From: Choanephora cucurbitarum
Taxonomy: Eukaryota; Mucoromycota; Mucoromycetes; Mucorales; Choanephoraceae
Length of the DNA stretch: 64,000 nt
Assembly: GCA_025331435.1 (NCBI GenBank)
Contig: JAIWNI010000008.1
Coordinates: forward strand, 186,001-250,000
Direction of reading: 5' to 3'
How positions within the stretch are numbered: position 1 is the first letter of the stretch; each line of letters opens with the position of its first letter. Below, piece after piece: positions 46,508-57,158 of this stretch. A program made the translations under genes and the position numbers. The notes beneath the pieces are model-generated. The model did no database searches. It was given only the letters and a program-made list of their open reading frames with translations, and was not told the DNA's origin.

Positions 46508-48079
46508 CTATTGTTGAAGTTCTTCATTTGATTCAGGAACACTTGGAGGCTCAAGCATAGGTGGACTATGTGTTTAGAGAGTAAGAGATCTGATGTGTGC
46601 TATATTTAACTCAAACATACCTTGGTCTTCTTCCTCTGTTCTTTTGTGCTTCTTGCAATTTAGCAGCGGATGGATGCTCCATAGGTGTCAAGAGTTCAAA
46701 ACTACATAGTAACTCATCATTGATACTCATAATGGCACCGAAATTATCAAATTCACCACAATAATTAGGAGCACTAAACACAGTGACTAATGTTCGCTCA
46801 TTAAAGAATTGATAGCCATCTTCAACCACCTGAGAACAAAGTAGAATGAGTATTATAACTTTCCCTATTTTTTCTCTCTTTCTCTTTTCTTTTACCATAT
46901 GTGCTCTACAAACTAGATCCAAATCATACTTTGCCAGGAACTCATTTACAATGCGTCTTCCAAAACAGTAAGATACACCCCTTTCATTATCTTCCCATTC
47001 AACTGCAGTATCTGATGGATCGGACCAGAGTAAATCATTAAGTAGACCATATTCGGGTACATCTGTAGGTCTCATGATATTACGAACATCATCCATTGAA
47101 TGAAGAGAGGGACTAAGACCACCATGTACACAGAAGATCTTGCCTGCTACTAATGCAGCGATAGGTAAAGTGTTGAATACATCCACAAATGTCTTCCAAA
47201 CCTTGGTGTTTGTTCTTCGCTTGCATTCGTCATAAAAGCCGTAAACTCGTGTGACATTAGCGCATTCGTGGTTTCCTCTCAAGAGAAAGAAATTCTCTGG
47301 ATATTTGATTTTATAACAGAATAATAACAGGATTGTCTCCAGACTTTGTTTTCCTCTATCTACATAGTCACCAAGAAACAAGTAGTTGGAATCAGGGGGA
47401 AATCCACCCTAATAACACACACATATATATAAAGGCCTGTGAATTCTTTGTTCTTATAGCATATGCTCCCCTCCCTTCCTCCTTATTCTCTCTCTTCTCT
47501 TACCATTTCAAATAGTCTTATAAGATCATGAAACTGACCATGAATATCACCTAATATCTTTACAGGTGCATTCAATTCTATCAAGCTCTTTTTAAAACCA
47601 AAGTAAATAAGTTGCATATCCCGCCAAAATAGAAGACAGTATCATACCGGTTGACTTAAAAACACCTCTTGCGCAGCACGACAGATAGCCACAATTTCTG
47701 AATTTCTGAAGCAAATAGATTTTGTTACTTTGTTCTTCATGCCCACATCCAATAAGCGATTTATGCATTCATCAATATCTAGATTCCAGCCTATAGATCG
47801 AATGGATGTAGCTGTAAGTTGATTTTGAGATGTAAAGGTCAGTTGATTCTCCGCCGGGGGACTATGTAATTGTGGTGAATTGGCTTCCTGTTGTTGAAAA
47901 GCGTGTTGTGCTCGCGGTATGTTTGAAGGTGCTTGGTTTTGCGATCGGTGGTGACTTGAGTTAACAAGAATAGAATTAACAGAGGTAGCAGTGGCATTTG
48001 AAATTTCGTTGTCAGGCACTTCAGAACGAACAACGCTGGGTCGATTGTCCTTCTTTCTTTTTGATGCAATATTACCCAT
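46508..48079 (-). CDS. Ppz-type Ser/Thr protein phosphatase (PP1-related)
   Basis: Five exons on the minus strand: 48079-47648, 47587-47504, 47408-46896, 46829-46621 and 46565-46508, giving 431 residues. It starts [10 protein letters not shown], a good N-myristoylation signal (Gly2, Ser6). Residues 10-100 are Ser/Asn/Gln-rich. The catalytic domain, about 105-415, has [80 protein letters not shown] and [16 protein letters not shown]. The [34 protein letters not shown] block is shared by PP1 and Ppz, but the myristoylated Ser-rich N-terminal extension marks Ppz. In yeast Ppz1/2 regulate potassium transport, salt tolerance and wall integrity at the membrane. The extension here is about 100 residues, far shorter than in yeast Ppz1. 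Confidence 0.92.
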
Positions 48080-48199
48080 TCAGTTAAAATAGAGAAAAAG
48101 AGAGAGAGAGAGGGGAAAAAAAGGGAAATGCATTCTGGTGTGAAAAAAAATACAGAGAGAAAAAGGTAGTTTATTATCACTGTATCACGTGAGACCACT

Positions 48200-50391
48200 C
48201 TAAGCATCTGCTGCATTTCTCTGATCCCTTTTTAAACAATGACGAACCACAGCCTTTGCCTTTTTTGTCGAAAAATACATTTGCTTTGGAAGCATGTTTT
48301 CATGCTTGGCTGGACCCATAATGACTGAAGTAGCTATCAATCCTGTCTGTATTTCGTCAATGTTAGGTCGGAGATCGTCATGAGCAAATGTACCACTTAA
48401 GGGTCGACCATGCCTTTTGCTTTTAGCATTATCCTCACTTGTTTCAAGAGTGTGAATCAGACCAAATGAGTCCATATAGATTGGGTGCTTTAAGTCTTTG
48501 TCCGTGTAAGCAATTGGCTTGAACATATAGCTGGTAAAATAACAATCTTCGCATTGATACTTGTCATGGTAAGTTTGTATAGGCGCTAAAAGAGAAGAAG
48601 GCAAGTCTTCTAACACGTCATTGTCAAGTAAGAGTTGAAGGATTTTTTCAAAGTGACATTGATCGCCAGACCTTAAACAAAAGATTAATAGAGCCCAGAT
48701 AATAGAAACTGAAGAAATGCGGAATTCTTTTCCTGTTTCACGCCTCAATATTTCCACCTTGCGATCCCATAATTCAAAAGCTTTGTTGCACATACATATG
48801 ACATGGCTGGGAACACCTTTGCATTCGTACAAAAGCGTACACAAAATAGGCTCTAGAACTCGGTCATTACACAAAAGTTTATCAAGCTCAAGTCGCACTA
48901 GAAGTTGATAAACGCTCATTGTCTTAGTGTATCTGGCTTTCTTGTCAGCTGTACTTTCGGGACTGTTGGCGGCGATCGAAAGTATGTCATGCAAAAAGCT
49001 GGGTGCTTCCGTCTGTTCTGGGTGTAAGTATTCGGAGCACATAAATCGAGAGTACACAGACCATCCGCGTTCTTCCCATCCTTTTCTACGCGAAATATCA
49101 GCAAATGGGATTTGTCTGAAAGCAACCCAACAGAGATGCATAACAATGCACGGGGTGGACTCATTTACAGCATCTTCCATCGCTTCATACACATGCCAGC
49201 CATATTCAAACTGATTGCTTTTGATAGCACTATAGATCATTGCATTGTCATGTTCAGTACTCATTCTATCGATCTGTTGCCTTCTAGATTCAATGTGAAG
49301 ATGCTCCATAGCCCAATCTTTGATGCTTGATTGCTCTTGCTCTAGAGCCTCTAGGTATTCTTGTCTTGTTGTCTCAAATGCCTCTTTTGTATCATTCCAT
49401 TCACTGTTACTGTTGCTCAAAGCTGCTTGGTAAAACATCCAGAGATTGAATTGATCCAACTCGGTAACATTCTTCATCAATGGCATCTCAATATGAATAG
49501 GAGGCAGATCGTTGGGCTCAATTGGATTAGCAATATCAAGGTAAGGCCTTCCATAATCAAACAAGAGTCCTTGTGCTTCTTCGACTTGTTTGGGCTCTTG
49601 CATTAAGTGAAGTAATATAGCTATTCTGTAACAAGTTATATCCCATTCTCTTCTTGGAAGTGCATACATGGCTTGTAAAGCAAGCAATTTGTTTTCATTT
49701 TCAATCAGCAGATTTACCACTGCCAAATGAGCTTCTGTCTAAGTGTATGCATAAGCCCATCAATCTACATCAACTATCTCTCTAATTATCAGATTACCTG
49801 TAGCACATAGCCTGACTCAACCACTTTAGTAAACAACCTCCACATGACTGACTCTCTAATGTCGACTTCTTCTCCGTCGCTTCTCTTGGAAACTTCCTTT
49901 ACAACTGCATATATATTTGGGTCACACAGAGAATGAATGATTTGAGAGTAGATCCTGGAAAATTCTTGGCCATCTTCGCTATCAACTTGTGTTGTCTCCA
50001 AGTGATCAAGTGCTTTCTGAAGGATACGAATGGCTTTGGAAACGTTTTCATTTTCCAGAAGCTCGCTGATGATTCTCTTTCCTACCCGAACGCTGCTCTT
50101 TCTGCGGTTTGGTCTGGGAAAGACTTTCTTGTTATCGTTCTCTTCTTCACCAGTACAATAAAAAGAACTTTCATCGTCACTAGATGTCGAGCCCTCTTCT
50201 GAATCAAATGAAAATCGACCTTTTCCATGTCTCGAAGCATCTTCATTGCTCTGCCTAGGTTTTTGATTTCCACTCGAGAAGAAGCTACTCCAACCTTCAA
50301 AAAAATTGCCAAATAAAGGAGGTGGCTCAAAGGCTTCGTCATCTGAGCGTATCTGCTTGTATTTTTCTGGGTTAGCGCTTACTTCTGTCAT
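48200..50391 (-). CDS. Unrecognised 710-residue helical-repeat-like protein
   Basis: Two exons on the minus strand, 50391-49798 and 49738-48200, giving 710 residues. The junction joins SGYVLQ to TEAHLAVVNLL in frame. Residues 1-100 are acidic and Ser-rich with PPPLFGNFFEGWSSFF and RFSFDSEEGSTSSDDESSFY. From about 120 onwards the chain is a series of helix pairs, for example HLAVVNLLIENENKLLALQA, DNAMIYSAIKSNQFEYGWHVYEAM and TMSVYQLLVRLELDKLL, that look like pentatricopeptide or tetratricopeptide repeats. The segment MIYSAIKSNQFEYGWHVYEAM is PPR-like. No catalytic motif or membrane helix is evident. I do not recognise an orthologue. An RNA-binding or scaffold role would be a guess. The gene is single-copy in this window, and its 3' end is 121 bases from the Ppz start. 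Confidence 0.75.
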
Positions 50392-50921
50392 ATAAGAAAG
50401 AGAAGAAGAAAAGAAACAAACAGAAGTGAATACGAAAGAAATAAAAACAAATTACTAACCGACCTTGCTATTTCATACAGCCCTTTGATATAGATAAAAA
50501 CCGCTGTAAAACAAAATGTGTTTGACATATCGATTGTTCCAAGGAAACCCTGTAGATATTGAATTTTTATGTTGTATAGTTACACAACAAGTATCCAGAA
50601 ATAGCTAAGATATGTCATGTCGAAAAGAGCAGAGTTGTCAATACAACAAAAGATAATAATAGAGAGCCTAGTTGGATAGTTATCACTTTTAATTAAGCTA
50701 ATCCCATTCTGAAACACCATTGGCCCAAGAGAATTAAGGTAGTCTTTTAATTTTCCTTTATGATGAAGTTTAAGTCTAGTATACCCGGTAATCGAATTGC
50801 ACCTGTTTTTTTTACCACGCATCAAATTTATGCTTGGTAAGGTTCTTTAATTTACTTCTTTCTCCTTTTACATTTTTTTGTTTATTTCATTGTATTATTC
50901 CTTCTTCTCTTTAGCTCTATT
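50392..50921. other. Divergent promoter region
   Basis: About 530 bases between the start codons of the minus-strand helical-repeat gene and the plus-strand SET gene. No gene is supported. T-rich DNA just before 50922 is the likely SET promoter and leader. Confidence 0.6.
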
Positions 50922-51525
50922 ATGGAAAACACCCAACCTTCTCACCCAGGACTTTTCAAGGTTTTAAGACAAGGAGAGCCTGGATCCTTTAGCAGTAAAT
51001 TAGTGGCTGAACGCGACTTTGCTAAAGGCAGTGTTATTGTTGACCTTCAAGGATTGACACCTGGCCCAAAACGTTACTCCTCAGTACAAATCTCTCCTAC
51101 TGAACATGTAGAATTAAACAGTGACTTGTTGTACCTTAACCATTCTTGCGAACCTTCAACTTACCTTGATGTAAGCAAAAGATCGCTTATGGCTCTTAAG
51201 GATATTCAAAAAGGAGACGAATTGACCTTTTTTTATCCTTCCACCGAATGGGATATGGGTAAGATAGAGTTTTAGAAAAGAATTTCATTGCTTGTACTTA
51301 TTTGCCTGTTATTCCTAGCCCAACCTTTTGACTGTTGGTGTGGATCTGAAAAGGTAATTGAATAAAAAGCAGAATTAAGTCTGAATCTAACTCTTTTTCT
51401 TCTTCCGAATACAGTGTGTTGGAAAGGTGGATGGTGCTAGAAACATACCAACTGAAAAACTTCAACAGTTCACCTTGAGTGATCACATCCATCAACTCCT
51501 CAAGGAGCGTGATACTACTGCATAG
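50922..51525 (+). CDS. Small SET-domain protein
   Basis: Three exons: 50922-51258, 51319-51353 and 51415-51525, giving 160 residues. The SET core is recognisable: GEPGSFSSKLVAERDFAKGSVI at the start, LNHSCEPSTYLDV (the NHSC motif that forms the pseudoknot and contacts S-adenosylmethionine), and KGDELTFFYPSTEWDM. A cysteine-rich post-SET-like tail FDCWCGSEKCVG follows, reached only after splicing in a 35-base middle exon. These are the elements of a minimal SET lysine methyltransferase. At 160 residues it has no room for pre-SET or substrate-recognition domains, similar to the small SET proteins found in many fungi. Substrate (histone or other) cannot be inferred. Confidence 0.85.
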
Positions 51526-53451
51526 AAGATAAATAAATAGACAACACTAAAAGCCTTTATATGTATTCGAAAAAAGACGTGCCTTTGTTTGTGTGATACC
51601 AAAATGACTTTGTTTATACATCATTGTATCCGTATGACAGATCTTCCAGTTTTATTCAGTAAAAACCCGAAATAATGGTTACACGTCCTTTGAAAGCAAG
51701 TTGCCTCAGATATAGATTGCTCAAGTAAACAAATCATTATTGTTTACAAAAAAAAAACACTCTTCATTTCATGCTAACAGTTGTCATTAAGATTCTGTTT
51801 TCGCAGAATAGGATTAAGAGCCTTGGAGAGCATTGAGATGTAATAACAATTGTATTGGGCGTTTTGACTTCAATTTGTCATAATGTGTTATCTTTATACT
51901 CGTTCATCATAGGGTGTCTTTCGCCTGTTCATCTATTTCCAACCCCTCTAAAGTGAAGGACAAATGCATGCCTACATATACATATTCATTTCATGTTAAG
52001 GTTATTTTGTTTATTCCTTTCTAGAACCTACAGCTGTCTGTACATTACTAAACATACACTTAGAGTTTACATATAAAAGCAAAATAAACAAGATTGAATT
52101 TGTTCCTTTGAATGTGCTCTTTATTTGTAATTTTCTGTATTGACTGGATAGCAATTCTTTATCCAACATAAGTTTAATAAACCATAACAAGCGAAATATT
52201 TCTAGTATAATGATCGTTAGCGATGCAGGTACTTTGATCTAGCAAGTGCCAATGCTAAACAAAATTAGGTTTTCAATGGTTATCTATTGTCAAGTTGACA
52301 AGTTATGCAGTATTCACCAAAAAGAAAAGCCGCAAAAATGTCAGTTTTCAGATTAGCAAGAAGAGAGTGTTATCAAACTGATGAAAAGAGCAGCTTTCGT
52401 AAATTCTCAGCAATTAAAGCTAACCGATTGCAATCATTAGGAAAAACAACTACTAAAAAAGAAGACAATGCAAAATAAAAGTAGATGCCCTTACAGTATT
52501 GTGGCCTTCATTCTCTTGCAAACCGAGGGTAGCTGCATAAATAAAAGCGCTCTTTTAAAAACGTAGAGAAGTTTTCACTTTCCCTCATGAGGTCAAAAGT
52601 ACCTTAGCTCTTTGAGAAGAAATCAGAAGTTCTGTTTACCAAAAGGATTTAGTGAATAAATGAAGCATGGTATTAGCCATAAGGTCTTTCTTTTATAGTT
52701 AAGTACGAAAACTCATGAAGCTTATTCTTTTGCCAATCTGCTTTAAACAATTCTCTTCATAACAGCCAGTATTGCTGTTATATAACAAACAGTAGAGATC
52801 ACCTCATAGATTACCGCTTTAACGCGAATGCTTTTCTTGATATACTTCAAAATTGGGTAGTTGACATACTTGTCATACCACACCTTATATGTTCCAACAT
52901 TGAAAAAGAGAAATTTAGTAAACATGACAAATGCAACTTGTTTGGCAAAAGGAATGCTCATTGTTCTTGTCGTCTTGCTCCAATTTGGGAGTAGCAGTAT
53001 ACACCACGAAAGAAAGCCTAGTTGTCATCATGAGAGTGATTTGCATAGAAACAATAGATTCTTTGTCTAGCTGCTGAATCAAAAAGGTGGTTACTGACTT
53101 GTGTGTAAATATGGCTTGAAATAGCAAGAAATAAAGTTAAATGAGGATGTATTGGTGCTCAATCATCTCAAGTAGTGTGTGAACACTGTGTAACTTGTCA
53201 AAACCAATTGCAATTTAAAACCAGCCTTTCTTTTTTTGTAAGCCTCCAAATGAATCAACAAATTGAAAGAGGTTGTTGCAGTCATGGGTTGTGGATGAAC
53301 AAAAAGAGCGCTGGCATGCCTGCTGAGAATCAAATGGCCATATCGTCATAATGTAACTTTAATCCATTCAAGAATATAATCTCGCTTTCCTTTTTCTTTC
53401 TTTTTGTTTCTTTTTCTTTTCTCCTACTCTATTTCTTTTTCTTTATATAAC
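51526..53451. other. Intergenic region, about 1.9 kb
   Basis: No supported gene. Frames at 52743-52961 minus and 52915-53127 minus overlap each other and are rich in hydrophobic residues by chance. The last 70 bases before 53452 are pyrimidine-rich and form the leader of the NPC2-like gene. Confidence 0.6.
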
Positions 53452-54219
53452 ATGAAGTTATCATCCTTAGTTGTTTTCTCTGCAGCAGTGTTAGGATTCG
53501 CTAATGCTAGCTATTTACCCGGATTTCTAGTTCAAGATAGTGATGCTGGCTTCAGTATGAGCGATTCTACTAAACTTATTACTAACTGTGGTGATGAAAA
53601 GGATATCTTGAGGTAAATTTATTCGAAAGACAAAGCAACATAGACTTACTTTTCTGGGGTGAATGATGAACAACATAGTATTGACTACATTGGTTTGAAT
53701 CCCGATCCACCAGTTAAAGGTCAAGATCTTCAAATCGATTTCAAAGGCTATTTGTCCGAAACAGTACCTAATGGTACTTATGTTCAAATCGTTGTCAAGT
53801 ATGGTGTTGTTAGATTAATTCAGAAGAAGTTTGATTTGTGTGAAAAGATTGAAGAAGTAGATGAAAAGTGCCCTATTCCTCAAGGCAACTTGGAATTCAC
53901 TAAAGTTGTTGCTTTGCCCAAAGAAATTCGTAAGCTCATCTATTTAACATTATACTCAAACACCTAGTTAACCGCCTTCTTTTTTATTTTATCTTGTTTT
54001 GAAACTCTTTCCTCTCTCTCTTTGATTGTTTATAGCTCCTGTAAGTTAAGAGAAAAAAAAAGAAAGAAAGGGCGAAAATAAGTGTATGGATCATAAGCTC
54101 ATATGTCACTTTGATTGTAGGGAAAATACACTGTACATGCCGAAGTATTTACACCCGAGAAGAAGAGAGTAACATGCCTTATTGGCCAAACCACCTTCCC
54201 TCGTACCGGCCGTATTTAA
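53452..54219 (+). CDS. ML-domain (NPC2-like) sterol/phospholipid transfer protein
   Basis: Four exons: 53452-53612, 53679-53929, 54036-54040 and 54121-54219, giving 171 residues. A signal peptide (MKLSSLVVFSAAVLGFANA) is followed by the ML domain: SITNCG-type LITNCGDEKDILS, IDYIGLNPDPPVKGQDLQID, LCEKIEEVDEKCPIPQG, IPPGKYTVHAEVFT and TCLIGQTTF. The cysteine pattern agrees with NPC2. The third exon is only five bases (CTCCT), needed to restore the conserved IPPGKY; its flanks are TATAG and GTAAGT. Fungal NPC2-like proteins bind sterols or phosphatidylglycerol/phosphatidylinositol in the vacuole lumen and pass them to NCR1/NPC1. A frame opening at 53404 would add a hydrophobic, low-complexity extension, so the ATG at 53452 is preferred. 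The 3' end is 84 bases from the convergent next gene. Confidence 0.9.
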
Positions 54220-54303
54220 TCAAAATAAACCTGTATTATACACATCTTAATTTAACAAAAAGAAAGAGAGGCGGTAAAAGGTTTATTTTTGAATTATGAT
54301 GGA

Positions 54304-56644
54304 CTATTTCTTGATGTCTGCTACTGCCATTTTTGCCTTTTCCGTATAAGCATTGTGCAGGTCAGCAAGCGCTTTCTCATACTTTTGTCGCAGATTTTCT
54401 ATTTGCTTGTTGTAATCTTCTACCAGATTATCCAACACTAGTTTACCATTATCTAAGCACAACAACAAAAAAAAAGAGAGGGGTAAGCTTATCAGAACAA
54501 TAATCAGCCATAAAAAAAGAGAAACAAAAGAAAACTTGCCTGAAATCAACTCGTCCTTCTGAGGCAGTTCTTTTGGTGCCTTCTTCGCAATTAGTTGAAG
54601 TTCGTAGATTGGTAATAGTTCCTAGAGAAAGAGAGATGGAACTGAGTTCTATGTTTCAACTATACTTTTTTTCTACTGCATGACTTACGTTTGATAAATA
54701 GTTTTCTAAAGCCGAATCATCTGTTTCATTAGCCATTTCTGAATCTGAGCTGATTTCCATATCTTCCAAATCGTCATCCACCTCACTGCTTTGTATTAAG
54801 GGCGCAGTAACAGATGACGGCAGTTCAGCAGCAGGAGGTTGTTTCTGTGGTAAATAACCAAGTTCGAAGGATTGAGGTAATTTTTGGGTCGATCTAAACT
54901 GATATTCATTTGACTTGGCTGCGTTAGATCGAATGAGCCAGGAAGCAAGATTTGATGCTACTGTTTTGATTGATGTCTCAAAACTAACATCCTCAAAGGT
55001 TGGCCAATGGTTGTCTTTAGAGAACAAGGAGCGGAAGCTTTCTGTCTTAAATACGGCAGGTGACAAATCATGGTTTTTTAATATATCAAATGCGTACATT
55101 TCAACTGAACCCAATGCAATCATCCAAACAACCGGTGGATGAGTATCCCCAGACTGACCACGATCATTCAGTTTTTGGAATATCTCTTTTTTACGTGCAA
55201 TACGTACATCCAAGCAGAGGATGAGATCAGCAGATCGCGAGAATGACTGTTGCGTAGACACTGTTTGATGTTTAGGCTTTGTGTTAACCAAAATACCATA
55301 TTCACCATCCCATACTTCATCCAGTACATGATTGATACGGATACATGCTAGTTTAAGATCGCTTCGAACTAGATCATAGAGCGTAGCTTCATCGTCCATG
55401 TCTTTAGTGATGATAGCTATGTACATATCATGCGATGCTAGCGATGAAAGAAGGTGCTGGATCACAAAGGCTTTACCCGATTGCAGCCATTGTTCTTTCA
55501 AATCCATGTCAATCATAGATGTAGGGAAGTTAAGAATCTTAAGAGCACGATCAAAGTTGGTATTGAAGAACATGGCTGCCTGTGCTCGAGAATCAAGTGT
55601 AGTTTCTTCTGCTTCTTGTATCTGACTAGGTGTACAGAAGATAGGTAGAATACCACTCTGGTATGCGTATACAGGTGCACCTTTTGGTGCAGGTGAATCT
55701 ACTTCTATCATTTCACCTGCATACCATTCAAGAGGAGAAATATCAGTCGAGGTCTCTGTCAATACTACATCTGTTGGTTGTGGTTGCTGTACTTGGTTTT
55801 GCGTTTGTTGTTGCTGTTGTTGCTGTACTTGAGTTGGTTGTTGCTGTTGTTGCTGTACTTGTTGTTGCTGTACTTGTTGTTGCTGTACTTGTTGTTGCTG
55901 TACTTGTTGTTGCTGTACTTGTTGTTGCTGTACTTGTATTGGCTGTATTTGCGTTGGCTGTACTTGCGCTGGTTGGTAGTACATCTGTGGTGGTTGTTGA
56001 TACACTTGCGGTGGTTGTACTTGTTGTTGTGCTTGTGGTGATTGGCTCTGTGGCAATTGCTGTTGTACTTGCGTTGACATATCTAATTCTTTTTGCTGTA
56101 CTGGTTGTGCTGATGGTATCGACTGTTCTGGTGGTGCTGGAACTGAGAACTGTGGCTGCTGCTCTGATACAACTGGTTGAGCCAAATCAGAATAAGCTTC
56201 TTCAGACAAGTCTACAACAGACGGCTCTCTTAGCAGATCTTCAAGACTGGTCAACTGCCGCCTTCGTTCTTGATAGGCCTTTAGGTCAAGCAGAGTATCA
56301 GGCAAGGTAGGCAGCGCTGCTACCGTGTTGCTGTCTGACTCTACGATCAGCTCCAGCTCGCCAATATGTCTTAACTGAGGCATATCAGGATTGTCTGATA
56401 CAGCTTCCTCCATCTCATGATCTTGATCTTCAAAGTCTCGAAAAACTTCAAATAGCTCATGTGTTGCTGGTTCAAGGTAAAGTTGATTTGAATGTGTTGT
56501 GTTTGTTGATCGAGTTGAAAGTCGTTCTATCCGTGCCTGTTCTTTAAGAAACACACCTAGTTGAGAAGGCTCAAGTGTGCTTGAAAGAGGTCTCACATTG
56601 CTCTTTTCATTTATAACAGACAAGCAGTTGTTTAGTAGTGTCAT
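54304..56644 (-). CDS. Possible HDA1-complex (HDA2/HDA3-like) subunit
   Basis: Three exons on the minus strand: 56644-54689, 54621-54540 and 54452-54304, giving 728 residues. The middle exon ends in a GC-AG intron (TTCAG|GCAAGT). Residues 1-170 are acidic and hydrophilic, and residues 175-300 are Pro/Gln-rich with a VQQQQ minisatellite. The folded part, about 300-600, includes SRAQAAMFFNTNFDRALKIL, AFVIQHLLSSL, YIAIITKDMDDEATLYDLV, LKLACIRINH and SADLILCLD. That looks like a degenerate helicase-C or HDA2/3-type domain (tracking half of a SNF2-like fold without ATPase motifs). The C-terminus is a coiled coil (DNLVEDYNKQIENLRQKYEKA). Fungal Hda2/Hda3 have a similar plan and act with Hda1 deacetylase in gene silencing. 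The match is by recall and is uncertain. Confidence 0.55.
55846..55935 (-). repeat. Coding 15-bp minisatellite, (VQQQQ)n
   Basis: Six perfect tandem copies of the 15-mer GTTGTTGCTGTACTT lie on the plus strand, with degenerate relatives on both sides (GGTTGTTGCTG..., GTATTGGCTGTATTT). On the coding strand each encodes VQQQQ. Copies are identical at third positions too, so recent expansion is likely. Confidence 0.9.
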
Positions 56645-57158
56645 TGATTGTAGGAAAAAATAAAATAAAACAAAGTAAGGTCAGACAGCACAGACTTGGA
56701 AAAAAATCATGAAAAGTTTCTATGTAAAATAACATAAAATGCCACTCTCCTAATTGTTATTTTCAATGCAATCAAGTAGGGTAATTCCCTACTCTTCAAT
56801 TGTATGGAACATTTTTGATATTCGATAAAGTATTTCTTGCCTATTCTGCACTTAACATAACATCAATGTGATTCTCTTCCAAGTTCAGGTTTTACCAGGG
56901 AAGTAAAGAACTGGAAGCCTTTTGAGCCTGCAATGCAGTTGAAATCAAATTTAAGGAATAATAATGGTCATTGGCTTCTATAATAGATACAGAAGGCAAT
57001 AAGGTATTTTTGCATAAATCTATAAACAAATGCTTTTCTTAATCTTCCTAAAAATTCAAAACCAGAAACAAGCCACGATTGGAAGCCTGTTTTAAGCAAA
57101 AAAAAAAAAAAAAGTTCTCTTGCTAGACGCGCTTTTTTTTTTCCTATTATTCAAAACA
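56645..57158. other. Divergent promoter region
   Basis: About 510 bases between the start codons of the HDA-like gene (minus) and the Arc1-like gene (plus). No gene is supported. A run of 15 or more A near 57100 and a T-rich stretch before the ATG are seen. Confidence 0.6.

Noticed and set aside
53404..53451. Upstream ATG extension of the NPC2-like protein.
   Set aside because: It adds a Phe/Leu/Ser low-complexity stretch before a perfect signal peptide; the downstream ATG fits the family.
55663..56310. Plus-strand 215-codon Val/Leu-rich frame opposite the HDA-like gene.
   Set aside because: Produced by the complement of the Gln-rich minisatellite; the minus-strand frame contains the folded-domain sequence.
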